The notes below the pieces were generated by a model that was not told where the DNA came from, searched no databases, and was given only the letters and a program-made list of their open reading frames with translations. A program made the position numbers and the translations under genes. From Streptomyces pristinaespiralis (GTDB taxonomy: Bacteria > Actinomycetota > Actinomycetes > Streptomycetales > Streptomycetaceae), in assembly GCF_001278075.1 (NCBI RefSeq), contig NZ_CP011340.1, forward strand, positions 8,243,501 to 8,307,500: a stretch of DNA of 64,000 nt, given 5' to 3'. Shown in pieces: positions 16,249-24,833 of the stretch; positions within the stretch are counted from its first letter, which is position 1, and every line of letters begins with the position of its first letter.

Positions 16249-16905
16249 TCAGCGGACCGCGGACAGCAGCCCGGGCAGATCACGCATGTCGTCGAACACG
16301 ACCGTGCCCGGACCCGCCAGCCGGGAGGCCGGGGTGAGGCCCCCGCAGTAGCCGAAGGCCCGCATCCCCGCCGCGCGAGCCGCCCGCACCCCGTACGCGC
16401 TGTCCTCGACCACCGCGCACGCCCGGGGCTCCACCCCCATGGAGCGGGCGGCGTGCAGGAACAGGTCGGGTGCGGGCTTGCCCCGGGGGACGTCCGCCGC
16501 GCTGAAGACGCGCCCCTCGAAGCGGTCGGACAGGGCGACGATGTCCAGACTGCGCCGGATGCCGGCGTGATCACCGTTCGAGGCGACGCACACGGCCGCG
16601 GTGAGATCGTCGAGCGCGTCCTTGACGCCGTCGACCGCGGTGAGCCCGGTCTCGAAGGCCGCCTCGTACAGGTGCTCGTACTTCTTCTGCCAGTCCTTCT
16701 CCAGGCGCCGTCCGAGACGCTCCTCCACGGCCGCGGTGTACACCTCGGTGGACGAGCCCACGAACCGTTCGACGATCTCGGCCTCGGTGAACGCGCACCC
16801 CAGATCAGCCATGATCACCGCGTCCACTTCGACGCATATCCTCTCGCTGTCGACCAGCACACCGTCGCAGTCGAAGATCACCAGTTCGATGCCGCTCCCC
16901 GTCAT
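16249..16905 (-). CDS. HAD-superfamily phosphatase, beta-phosphoglucomutase-like (218 aa)
   Basis: The N-terminal motif FDCDGVLVDSE gives the nucleophile and acid Asp pair of HAD hydrolases. VASNGD (motif II), RGKPAPDLF (motif III Lys) and VVEDSAYGVRAA (motif IV) follow in order. The cap insertion fits the beta-phosphoglucomutase/phosphoglycolate phosphatase subgroup (YieH-like). It probably dephosphorylates a small sugar phosphate in the cytosol. It starts the block of stress and carbohydrate genes that interrupts the biosynthetic region. Confidence 0.87.
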   Translation of the reverse strand: MTGSGIELVIFDCDGVLVDSERICVEVDAVIMADLGCAFTEAEIVERFVGSSTEVYTAAVEERLGRRLEKDWQKKYEHLYEAAFETGLTAVDGVKDALDDLTAAVCVASNGDHAGIRRSLDIVALSDRFEGRVFSAADVPRGKPAPDLFLHAARSMGVEPRACAVVEDSAYGVRAARAAGMRAFGYCGGLTPASRLAGPGTVVFDDMRDLPGLLSAVR

Positions 16906-16994
16906 GGGCGGCAGCCTACGGAGCCCTCCGCCCGGGCGGCCCGTCAGGTCCCGCCGGCGCCTTCGGGGACGTTCAGCGCCGGATCAGCCGGTGC

Positions 16995-17453
16995 TCATTG
17001 GCTGTCGCCGCGGAGCACGAGGACCGGGCATGCGGCGTGCTGGGTGCAGTGCTGGGCCACCGAGCCCAACAGCAGCCCCGCGAAGCCGCCGAGGCCCCTG
17101 CTGCCGACCACGAGCAAGGTCGCGCCGTGGGCCGCGTTCAGCAGCACACTGGCCGGGGTGCCGTAACGCACCTCGCTGCGTACCTCCACCGGCGGCTGCG
17201 ATCCCACGGCTTCCTCGACGGCTTCGTCGAGTTCCTTGCGTGCCCGGGCCTCCAGCGCGGCCTCGTCGCCGCTCGACGGGGGCAGCCAGCCGAGCGCGCC
17301 GTGGAACTGCGGAAAGTCCCAGGCGGTCACCGCCTCCACCACACCGCCGGTGGCCTCCGCCTGACGCACGGCCCAGCGAAGGGCCTGCTTCGACGAGTCC
17401 GAACCGTCCACTCCGACCACGATGCGGCCCGTCTCCTCGCGCTGGTCAGCCAT
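16995..17453 (-). CDS. Universal stress protein, single domain (152 aa)
   Basis: This is an ATP-binding type USP. It begins with RIVVGVDGSDSSKQAL and ends with the nucleotide-binding pattern VVGSRGLGGFAGLLLGSVAQ, which fits the G-2x-G-9x-G(S/T) signature. The start ATG has GAGGAG in the upstream leader. It likely acts in stress or dormancy physiology. Neighbours include an Rv2629-type protein and a second, tandem USP at 23.7 kb, which are dormancy-type companions in actinobacteria. Confidence 0.92.
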   Translation of the reverse strand: MADQREETGRIVVGVDGSDSSKQALRWAVRQAEATGGVVEAVTAWDFPQFHGALGWLPPSSGDEAALEARARKELDEAVEEAVGSQPPVEVRSEVRYGTPASVLLNAAHGATLLVVGSRGLGGFAGLLLGSVAQHCTQHAACPVLVLRGDSQ

Positions 17454-17702
17454 GGACACTCCTCGACTCGACGGTGGCGGACGGCCGACGGGCGGGCGGT
17501 CCGCCGCCACAGGCCGACTCCAGCATCATGCCGACCGCACCGTGTGCGCAGTCCGGCAGGTCCAGACGGGGACGGGATCCCGGCCCCCTCTGAGGCCACA
17601 CACGACGGGAACCACAGAACGCGCAAACCGGTACATACAGGTCTAGGGTGCTGTTCGTTGTGCATCCGTGGGAAGGCGGTAGGGCCGCCCGGCCCGAGCA
17701 TT

Positions 17703-18797
17703 ATGGATCTTGCGTTTCTTCAGCCCCTGTACGAGGGCGAGGGCCCCGTCGCCTCCGTCCACCTGGACACGAGCCGTTCGGCGCACGACGCCGACAAGCA
17801 GATCGAGCTGCGCCGGCGCGCCGCGCTCCGGTCACTGGCCGAACAGGGCGCGGACCAGGCGACGCTGGACGTGCTGGAGCAGATGATCGGAGGCGTCGCC
17901 GAGGTGCCGGGGCCTCAAGGGGAGGCCCTGTTCGCATCGGCCGGGCGGCTTCTCGGAGCGTTCACCCTGACGGAGCCGCCCGCGGCCGACAGCGCGCTGT
18001 TGCTGCCCGTGCCCGACCCGCTGGGTCTGGTGATCGACCGGGACCATCAACTGCCGCACGTCGTCGTCGCCGTCGACCGCGAGGGAGGGGATGTGACCGC
18101 CTACCCCGCCGCAGCGCACGAGCCGTCCATGAAGCGCACCTTCAACGGCAGCACGCTGCACATCAGCCGGGTGAAGGCGGGCGCGGAGGCCCAGGCCTCC
18201 TTCCACCGGCGGTCGGTCAACGTGTGGAGCGAGAACACCGAGCAGACCGCCGACGACGTGCGCGAAGCGGCAGCCGGCGTGGAGGCCGCGGTGGTCCTGG
18301 TCGCCGGGGACCCCAAGGCGATCGGGCTGCTGCGCGAGCACCTGACGGACCAGCCACCGGTCGGGGAACTGGTCTACGTGGACGGAGGCCGCAGCGACAC
18401 CTCGGCCCTCGCAGGTCTGCGGGCGAGCGTGGACGCGGCGATGCGCGAAGCCATGACCGCCCGTCACCGCGGCGTCCTGGACACCCTGGAGGCCGAGCTG
18501 GCCGGCGGGCGGGCCCTGCAGGGGATCCCGGCCGTGAAGGAGGCGCTGGCACAGGGCCGGGTGGAGACACTGCTGCTCGCCGCGGACCGCTCCGGCGACC
18601 CGGTCCTGCACGCCTCGCGCCGCGATCCCCAGGTGCTGGGCACCGACCCGGCGGCGCTGGGCGACGACCCGACGGTGTTCAGCGCGCCCGCGGCGCCGCT
18701 GCTGCTGCGCGCGGCCGCTCTGGGCGGTGCCGCCTTCACCGAGATCCTGCCGCCTGCCCGTGCGACGGACGGTGTGGCCGCCCTGCTGCGGTACTGA
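17703..18797 (+). CDS. Rv2629-like protein, bacterial eRF1/Vms1-type Rossmann family (364 aa)
   Basis: The sequence resembles the actinobacterial Rv2629 family, related to archaeal and eukaryotic release-factor-1 domains (baeRF type). Rv2629 is a dormancy-regulon gene in Mycobacterium tuberculosis. Recognisable parts are MDLAFLQPLYEGEGPVASVHLD at the start, a KQIELRRRAAL helix, and a C-terminal EALAQGRVETLLLAAD segment typical of eRF1 domain 3-like folds. A possible -10 (TAGGGT, 17644-17649) lies about 55 bp upstream. Role inferred: ribosome rescue or hibernation under stress; no direct evidence. Confidence 0.75.
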   Translation: MDLAFLQPLYEGEGPVASVHLDTSRSAHDADKQIELRRRAALRSLAEQGADQATLDVLEQMIGGVAEVPGPQGEALFASAGRLLGAFTLTEPPAADSALLLPVPDPLGLVIDRDHQLPHVVVAVDREGGDVTAYPAAAHEPSMKRTFNGSTLHISRVKAGAEAQASFHRRSVNVWSENTEQTADDVREAAAGVEAAVVLVAGDPKAIGLLREHLTDQPPVGELVYVDGGRSDTSALAGLRASVDAAMREAMTARHRGVLDTLEAELAGGRALQGIPAVKEALAQGRVETLLLAADRSGDPVLHASRRDPQVLGTDPAALGDDPTVFSAPAAPLLLRAAALGGAAFTEILPPARATDGVAALLRY

Positions 18798-18886
18798 GCC
18801 CGACCGGTCGTCAGGGCCACCGGGCCACCGTCCGGCCGGTCGTCAGGCCCCGGGCGGTACGGCGGCCGGCCGTGGACCCGGCCGCG

Positions 18887-19933
18887 TCAGGCGAAGGCGA
18901 CGCTGGACGCCGCCGGCACGGCGAGTGACCCGGCTCGGCGCGGCACCCCCGTCGCGTCGACGTCGAACCAGGTCACATCGCCCGAACGCTCGTTGGCGGC
19001 GTACAGGTGGGCGCCCGACGGGTGCAGTACGAGGTCGCGCGGCCAGTGGCCTCCGCACGGCACCGAGGTGACGACCCGTGCCACCTCGCCCGTCTCGTCC
19101 AGCGAGAGGACCTCGATGGTGTCGGTGCCGCGGACGGCCGCCCACAGATGCCGCCCGTCCCGGGAGACGACGGGCGCGGAGGGCTGCACCGCAACGCCGG
19201 CGCCGTCCGGGAAGAGGGGAAACTCACCGACCGGCAGCAGCACGCCCGAGGCCGCGTCCCAGCGGCACACGGTGACGGTGGGCCGCAGCTCACCGAGCAC
19301 GTAGGCGTGGCTGCCGCGCGGGTGGAAGACGAGGTGGCGCGGGCCCGTGCCCGGCGGCAGGTCCATGACGCTGTGGAGGGCGAGCTGCCCGGTGCCCGGG
19401 TCCAGGGAGCAGACCCGCACCGAGTCGGTGCCGAGGTCGACGCTCAGCACCCAGCCTCCCGAAGGATCCTGGACCACCTGATGGGCGTGCGGGGCCGACT
19501 GGCGTTCCCGGTCCGGCCCGGACCCCTCGTGGCGCAGCACGCTGCTCGGCGCGAGGGGGCTGCCGTCGGCGGCCAGCGGCAGCACGGTGACGCTCCCGGA
19601 CCCGTAGTCCGCCGTCACCAGGTGGTCGTGGCAGACGGCGAGGTGCGTCGGGTCGGCCGCTCCTGTCGCAACGGGCTCGCCGAGCGGCCGGGGCACCGGC
19701 CCCGAGACGTCGAAGCCGGCGACCGCCCCGTGGGCCGTTTCGGACACGCAGTAGAGAACCGGGCCGCTTCCCCGGTGTCCCACAGCCAGATACGACGGGT
19801 CGGGAACGGTCTCGACGGTGCCTTCCGCGGTCAGCGCCCCGGTGCGCGGATCCACCGCGGCCCGGACGATTCCCCGTCCCCCATTTGTTGTAAAGCAACC
19901 GATGAAAGCCCTCAGGGGCACCGTGCCGTTCAT
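18887..19933 (-). CDS. 6-phosphogluconolactonase-like beta-propeller protein (348 aa)
   Basis: This is a seven-bladed propeller lactonase family protein (Pgl of the YbhE type). It starts with AFIGCFTTNGGRGI and contains the repeated blade-like patterns DPSYLAV, GTGPRHLVFHP and GGHWPRDLVLHPSGAHLYAANE. It would hydrolyse 6-phosphogluconolactone to 6-phosphogluconate, linking the G6PDH-like and gluconokinase genes nearby. It is divergent from the alcohol dehydrogenase at 20145. Confidence 0.83.
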   Translation of the reverse strand: MNGTVPLRAFIGCFTTNGGRGIVRAAVDPRTGALTAEGTVETVPDPSYLAVGHRGSGPVLYCVSETAHGAVAGFDVSGPVPRPLGEPVATGAADPTHLAVCHDHLVTADYGSGSVTVLPLAADGSPLAPSSVLRHEGSGPDRERQSAPHAHQVVQDPSGGWVLSVDLGTDSVRVCSLDPGTGQLALHSVMDLPPGTGPRHLVFHPRGSHAYVLGELRPTVTVCRWDAASGVLLPVGEFPLFPDGAGVAVQPSAPVVSRDGRHLWAAVRGTDTIEVLSLDETGEVARVVTSVPCGGHWPRDLVLHPSGAHLYAANERSGDVTWFDVDATGVPRRAGSLAVPAASSVAFA

Positions 19934-20144
19934 GGGCCACCACCCTATGGGACGGGCCGGGGACCGGGCCGGTTCGCCGTTCCGCCGGTGGCGCCGACTC
20001 CCGGGGCGCGGTTTGCGGCCCGGGTCGGGCTCGATGAGCCTGGAGCAGTTGCTTGCGCCGCGGACGGCACGCGGCGGCGCGATCCGTGTACCGATGGCTC
20101 AGCGTTTTCCCCTGACCGGGAAGAGCCGGCAGGAGGACGAAACA

Positions 20145-21194
20145 GTGCGGGCATTTGTCATGAAGGAAATCGGCAAAGTGGCTTTCATGGACAAGCCGGT
20201 CCCCGACGTCGGCTCCCGTGACGCCCTGGTGCGGACGACGAAGGCCCTGATCTGCACCTCCGACTCCCACACGGTGCAGGGAGGCATCGGACCGCGGGAA
20301 GACCTCACGCTGGGGCACGAGGCGGTCGGCGTCGTGGAGTCCGTGGGCAGCGACGTGAAGGACTTCCGGCCGGGCGACCGTGTCCTCGTCGGCGCCATCA
20401 CCCCCGACTGGGGCGACCTGGCCTCCCAGAACGGCCACCCGTCCCAGTCGGGCGGACCGCTCGGGGGATTCAAGTTCGCGAACCTGAAGGACGGCGTGTT
20501 CGCCGAGTTCTTCCATGTCGGTGACGCCGACGCCAACCTCGCGAAAATCCCCGACAGGATCCCCGACGAAGCGGCCGTCTACTGCGCCGACATGCTTTCC
20601 ACGGGATTCATGGGCGCCGAACACGGCAACATCCCGATGGGCGGGACCGTGGCCGTTCTCGCCCAGGGCCCCGTGGGACTGATGGCGACGGCAGGGGCCC
20701 GACTCCTGGGCGCGGGACTCGTCATCGGCGTCGAGTCCGTGCCGAGCCGGCAGGAACTCGCGCGCCACTACGGAGCGGACGAGATCGTCGACTTCACCCA
20801 CGAGGACGTGACCGAACGCGTTCTCGAACTGACCGGCGGCCAGGGGGTGGACACGGCGATCGAGGCGCTCGGCGCGGACGTCACCTTCAGGACCTGCGTC
20901 GAGATCACGAAGCCCGGCGGCACGATCTCCAACATCGGCTACTTCGGCTCCGGCGACCACGTCAGCATTCCCCGCGTCGCCTGGGGCGTCGGCATGGCCG
21001 ACAAGACGATCGCCTCCGGCCTCTGCCCCGGCGGAAGGCTGCGGATGGAGCGCCTGCTGCGCGTCCTGGAGAAGGGCCGCCTCGACCCCACGCGCATGAC
21101 CACCCACACCTACTCCTTCGACGAGATGGAACGCGCCTTCGAGGTGTCGGACAAGAAGCTGGAGGACGTCGTCAAGGTGCTGGTGAGCTTCTAG
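20145..21194 (+). CDS. NADP-dependent secondary alcohol dehydrogenase, zinc type (349 aa)
   Basis: This is a medium-chain zinc alcohol dehydrogenase close to the isopropanol/TbADH subgroup. Catalytic zinc ligands fit Cys37 (ICTSD), His58 (GHEAVG) and Asp149 (CADMLSTG). The Rossmann motif is AVLAQGPVGLMA, followed by GVESVPSRQ. The structural zinc site is missing, as in that subgroup. GTG 20145 has a perfect AGGAGG eight bases upstream, which decides the start. Likely substrates are small secondary alcohols or ketones. It runs toward the GH15 remnant and the G6PDH-like gene and may form one unit with them. Confidence 0.88.
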   Translation: MRAFVMKEIGKVAFMDKPVPDVGSRDALVRTTKALICTSDSHTVQGGIGPREDLTLGHEAVGVVESVGSDVKDFRPGDRVLVGAITPDWGDLASQNGHPSQSGGPLGGFKFANLKDGVFAEFFHVGDADANLAKIPDRIPDEAAVYCADMLSTGFMGAEHGNIPMGGTVAVLAQGPVGLMATAGARLLGAGLVIGVESVPSRQELARHYGADEIVDFTHEDVTERVLELTGGQGVDTAIEALGADVTFRTCVEITKPGGTISNIGYFGSGDHVSIPRVAWGVGMADKTIASGLCPGGRLRMERLLRVLEKGRLDPTRMTTHTYSFDEMERAFEVSDKKLEDVVKVLVSF

Positions 21195-21198
21195 ACCG

Positions 21199-21456
21199 GT
21201 GCGACGGGCAGCCGGCCCCCCAAGGGGCTTGTGCGGCGTCCGGACGGTGGAGAACCTGACCGGTCGGGGCCGCCTCGACGAGGCCGGAGAACTGTACGCG
21301 TCGCTGTGCTCCGAGCGAGCCCCCCTGGGGCTGCTGCCGGAGCAGATCGACCCGACCACGGGAGCATTCATGGGCAACTTCCCCCAGGCGTCCGGCCGCC
21401 TCGGCGTCATCGCCGGCGGAGCCGGCCTCGCACGGGCGCAGGGCGGTTCGCGATGA
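21199..21456 (+). pseudogene. C-terminal remnant of a glycoside hydrolase family 15 gene
   Basis: The frame translates to 85 residues whose last about 65 match the end of GH15 glucoamylase/trehalase-like proteins: VENLTGRGRLDEAGELY, GLLPEQIDPTTGAFMGNFPQA and LGVIAGGAGLAR. The 500 or more residues that carry the catalytic domain are absent, and the preceding DNA belongs to the alcohol dehydrogenase. It overlaps the G6PDH-like start by 4 nt (ATGA), so it may persist because it couples translation. A GH15-zwf-gntK arrangement is common in actinobacteria, so a deletion here is likely. Confidence 0.8.
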
Positions 21457-22880
21457 CCATCCGACGACTCGTCGTCTTCGGCGGGACAGGCGACCTCACG
21501 GGCCGCTTCCTGCTGCCGGCGCTGGCCGCCCTGCACGCGGCGGGACACATCGACGACCGGTTCGGCCTGACGGGCGCCAGCCGGGAGGACTGGGACGGCG
21601 AACGGTACCGGAAGTGGGCCGACGCCCAGCTCGAACGCCACGGCGCCGACCTCCCTGCCGACTCCCGGCGAGCCGTCATCGCGTCGGCCGACTACCGCAG
21701 GGCCGACGTGACGGACCCCGCGGACGTGGGCGCGGCCGTCGCCGGTGAAGACCCCGTGGCCGTCTACCTCGCGCTCCCCCCGGCGCTGTTCCCGGCGACG
21801 GTGACCGCGCTGCACGAGGCCGCACTGCCCCCAGGCAGCCGCATCGTCCTGGAGAAGCCGTTCGGCGAGGACCTCGCCGGCGCACAGGAGTTGAACCGGC
21901 TGCTCGCCGATCTCGTACCCGAGCGCGCCGTCTTCCGGGTCGACCACTTCCTGGCCATGACGACCGTTCAGAACGTCCTCGGCAGCAGGCTCGCCAACCG
22001 GGTCCTCGAACCCATCTGGAACAGCACGCACATCGCCGAGATCGAGATCGTCTGGGACGAGACCCTCGCCCTGGAAGGGAGGGCCGGCTACTACGACCAC
22101 GTCGGCGCGCTGAAGGACATGGTGCAGAACCACCTGCTGCAACTGCTGTGCCTGGTCGCCATGGAGCCGCCGCTCACCCTCGGCGAGCGGGACCTGCGCG
22201 ACCGGAAGGTCGACGTGCTGCGGTCGGTGCGGCCGCTGACCGACTTCGACGTCGCGCACCGCACGCGCCGCGCCCGCTACTCGTCCGGCCGGGCCGGCGA
22301 CCGCGAGGTGCCCGCCTATGTGGACGAGGACGGTGTCGACGCGCGGCGCCGGACCGAGACCTTCGCCGAGATCGTGCTGGAACTGGACAGCTGGCGCTGG
22401 ACGGGCACCCGGTTCCGTCTGCGCAGCGGCAAGGGCCTCGGCAAGGACCGCAAGGAGGTCGCGGTGCACTTCCGTTCCGTACCTCACCTGCCCTTCGGAC
22501 AGGACAAGGACGTCCGGCCCAACGTGCTGCGGTTCGGCCTGGAACCCGAGAGCCTGAGCATGGACATGACCGTGACGGGCTCGCGTGCCGAGACCCTCAC
22601 CCAGCTCGCGCTGACCGCCGAGATGGACGCCCCCGCCCTGCCGGCCTACGGCCGTCTGCTGCTGGACGTTCTGGGCGGCGACCCCGCGCTGTCCATCCGC
22701 AGCGACGAGGCCGAGGAGGCCTGGCGTGTCGTCGAACCGGTCCTGTCCGCCTGGGAGCGGGACCTGGTGCCCATGGAGGAGTATCCGGCCGGCTCGGACG
22801 GGCCGCCCCCACGCCACACCACCCCTGGACGGCGGGACGACCTGCTCCACGAGGAAGCCGTCATGCCGGCCGACTCCTGA
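21453..22880 (+). CDS. zwf-like: Glucose-6-phosphate dehydrogenase-like protein with altered active-site signature (475 aa)
   Basis: The fold and most motifs match G6PDH: nucleotide binding VVFGGTGDLTGRFLLPAL at 7-24, EKPFG at 134-138, and the YYDHVGALKDMVQNH helix. The active-site signature RIDHYLGKE reads RVDHFLAMT at 162-170. Asp-His are kept, but the Lys that binds the sugar phosphate is Met169 and the following Glu is Thr. Activity on glucose-6-phosphate may be lost or shifted. It is flanked by a lactonase and a gluconokinase, so an oxidative pentose-phosphate/gluconate role remains plausible. The start overlaps the GH15 remnant. Confidence 0.85.
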   Translation: MTIRRLVVFGGTGDLTGRFLLPALAALHAAGHIDDRFGLTGASREDWDGERYRKWADAQLERHGADLPADSRRAVIASADYRRADVTDPADVGAAVAGEDPVAVYLALPPALFPATVTALHEAALPPGSRIVLEKPFGEDLAGAQELNRLLADLVPERAVFRVDHFLAMTTVQNVLGSRLANRVLEPIWNSTHIAEIEIVWDETLALEGRAGYYDHVGALKDMVQNHLLQLLCLVAMEPPLTLGERDLRDRKVDVLRSVRPLTDFDVAHRTRRARYSSGRAGDREVPAYVDEDGVDARRRTETFAEIVLELDSWRWTGTRFRLRSGKGLGKDRKEVAVHFRSVPHLPFGQDKDVRPNVLRFGLEPESLSMDMTVTGSRAETLTQLALTAEMDAPALPAYGRLLLDVLGGDPALSIRSDEAEEAWRVVEPVLSAWERDLVPMEEYPAGSDGPPPRHTTPGRRDDLLHEEAVMPADS

Positions 22881-22942
22881 GGGGACACCCACCACAGCCG
22901 GGCCGCACCGGTCGTCGCACGCGGGACCTGGAGGGAGAGCCG

Positions 22943-23467
22943 ATGACCCACCGCACGTCGAGCCGTCCTCCGTGCGTCGTGATCTCCGGAGTGTCCGGGG
23001 CCGGGAAGTCGACGGTCGCCCGGCAGCTGGCCGAGCGTCTGGGGGTGCCCTTCGCCGAGGCGGACGACTTCCACTCGCCCGACAGCATCCGGAAGATGGC
23101 GTCGGGAGTTCCGCTGGACGATCGGGACCGCCGGGCGTGGCTGGAGTCCGTCGGACGCTGGCTGGGCGACCGCGACGCCGCCGGCAGCGGGGGAGTGGCG
23201 TCCTGCTCCGCCCTGCGGCGGCGTTACCGGGACATCCTGAGGTCGGCCTGCCCCGCCGCGGTCTTCTTCCAGCTCACCGCCGACCGCGAGGTGCTCGCGG
23301 GCCGGCTCGGCGGGCGCAGGGGCCACTTCATGCCGCAGACCCTGCTCGACTCCCAGCTCGCCACGCTCGAGCCGCTCGAACCGGACGAGAGGGGAGCCTC
23401 GTTGGATGCCTCACCGGCTCCCGAGGAGATCGTCCGGACGGCCGTGAAGCTGCTCGACGGACGCTGA
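22943..23467 (+). CDS. gntK: Gluconokinase (174 aa)
   Basis: The enzyme phosphorylates gluconate to 6-phosphogluconate. The P-loop is GVSGAGKST at 16-24. AEADDFHSPDSIRKM, followed by SGVPLDDRDRRAWL, is the gluconate-kinase signature. CSALRRRYRDILR and HFMPQTLLDSQLATLEPLE match the rest of the family. It has normal length and an ATG with GGAGGG in the leader. It lies 62 bp after the G6PDH-like gene in the same direction and so feeds the same pathway. Confidence 0.93.
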   Translation: MTHRTSSRPPCVVISGVSGAGKSTVARQLAERLGVPFAEADDFHSPDSIRKMASGVPLDDRDRRAWLESVGRWLGDRDAAGSGGVASCSALRRRYRDILRSACPAAVFFQLTADREVLAGRLGGRRGHFMPQTLLDSQLATLEPLEPDERGASLDASPAPEEIVRTAVKLLDGR

Positions 23468-23735
23468 CCGCCGGTGCGGTCACCCCGCCCGTGGAACGCC
23501 CGCGCACGGCCTCACGCCCGGTCGGCCGGGTCGCGGCCCAGGGGGCAGGTCATGCGGTGCCGCCGCCGGGCCGCGCCCGAGTCCGGCGCCGACGACCGGG
23601 GACGGCCTCGACACCGGCCCGGCGTCAGGACGCCGGGGACGGGTCCGGCCGGTGCAGGCGGTGCGGAGGGCGGCGTCCTGCCTCGGGCAAGCCCGGCGTT
23701 CGTCGTGCGCACCGCGGGGCTGTCGTCGGCCTGTG

Positions 23736-24620
23736 TCACCCGTCGGCGGCCGCGTCCAGCGGATGAGGAATGAGGGCGATGGGCGCGTCGGCGAAGTGGA
23801 GGGTCGCGTGGGCGACATGGCCCACATAACGGCTGCGGGGTTCGGCGCGGCGGCCGACGACGAGGAGCTGGGCAGAGGCCGCCAGACTCACCAGCATCTC
23901 GGCGGTCGGACTCGGTTCGACATGCTCCACCACCGTGACCTGCGGATGGCGCTCACGCCACGGCGCCAGCAGGTTCGCGAGGTCATGGCGGTGGACCTCC
24001 TCCAGCCCACCGTGCTCGTTCGCGCGGCGCGACAGCTCGGGCTCGTGGGTGAACATGGTGGGCAGGCTCCAGGCGCGCGCCGCGCGCAGCGGCACACCGC
24101 GCGCGGCGGCGGCCCGGAAGGCGAAGTCCAGGACCGCCTCGGCCTCCTCCTCCCGGGGGACACCGGCCACGATCTCGCCGTCCCGCGGCCGGCGGCCGGC
24201 CGAGCCGCCGCGGATCATGACCACGGGGCAGGCGGCTCTGCTCAGCACGCGAAGTCCGACCGATCCGAGGAAGAAGCCCGTCACCGGGCCCGGCCGCCGG
24301 GAGCCGAGCACGATCATCCGCGCGTTCCGGCCGCGCTCGACAAGCAGCTCCGCCTCCGGCTTCACCACCAGCTCGGCACTCACCTCGACGTCCTCGAAGT
24401 GTTCGCGCACCCAAGCCAGGGCGTCATCGAGCAGTTGCCGCGCCGCGCGGCGCTCGTGCTCGATGTCGCCGGCGAGCACCCGGTAGAACCCCGCCTGCGG
24501 AACATGACCGTGCAGCAGCACCAGGGGCGCCCCGTGCCGCCGTGCCTCGCCGGCCGCCCAGCCCGCTGCGATCAGACTGTCGGAGCTGCCGTCAACTCCG
24601 GCGATGATGGGCCGTTGCAT
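23736..24620 (-). CDS. Tandem-domain universal stress protein (294 aa)
   Basis: Two USP domains are fused. Domain 1 begins PIIAGVDGSSDSLIAAGWAA and ends GSRRPGPVTGFFLGSVGLRV, which fits the ATP-binding G-x-G pattern. Domain 2 (from about 155) has EIVAGVPREEEAEAVLDF and VVGRRAEPRSRYVGHV, with a weaker loop. Such tandem USPs are frequent in actinobacterial dormancy regulons. The start at 24620 has GAGGAG upstream. A possible promoter and activator half-site lie about 90-115 bp upstream (24710-24736). Confidence 0.9.
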   Translation of the reverse strand: MQRPIIAGVDGSSDSLIAAGWAAGEARRHGAPLVLLHGHVPQAGFYRVLAGDIEHERRAARQLLDDALAWVREHFEDVEVSAELVVKPEAELLVERGRNARMIVLGSRRPGPVTGFFLGSVGLRVLSRAACPVVMIRGGSAGRRPRDGEIVAGVPREEEAEAVLDFAFRAAAARGVPLRAARAWSLPTMFTHEPELSRRANEHGGLEEVHRHDLANLLAPWRERHPQVTVVEHVEPSPTAEMLVSLAASAQLLVVGRRAEPRSRYVGHVAHATLHFADAPIALIPHPLDAAADG

Positions 24621-24709
24621 GAAGCGTCTCCTCGCGTGAGGGCCTGCCGGACCTGGTGGGGCCCCACGCCCCTCGCCTGACATCTCCGAACGGAAGACCC
24701 CTGAAATGG

Positions 24710-24736
24710 ATCATACCGATAAGGGACTTTTGGTGC
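24710..24736 (-). promoter_or_regulatory. Candidate promoter of the tandem USP gene with a DosR/OsdR-like half-site
   Basis: On the minus strand, TATGAT (24715-24710) is a good -10 box. The sequence just upstream (GCACCAAAAGTCCC, 24736-24723) contains the perfect half-site AGTCCC of the mycobacterial dormancy box (GGGACTwwAGTCCC), while the other half is degenerate. Position over the -35 fits an activator site. Evidence is by eye only. Confidence 0.35.
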
Positions 24737-24788
24737 GTTCTGCTCGGGGTGGTGGCGCGGCGCGCGCAGGGGAGCGGCACCACGCGAA

Positions 24789-24818
24789 GGGCCCGGACCG
24801 CCGACGCGGTCCGGGCCC
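24789..24818. terminator. Perfect 12-bp hairpin terminator, copy 2
   Basis: GGGCCCGGACCG (24789-24800) pairs with CGGTCCGGGCCC (24807-24818), loop CCGACG. It lies downstream of the minus-strand NmrA-like gene, as copy 1 lies downstream of the minus-strand HAD gene. The two copies differ by one loop base and bracket the stress block. Confidence 0.85.
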
Positions 24819-24833
24819 CTCGGTGCAGGCGGC

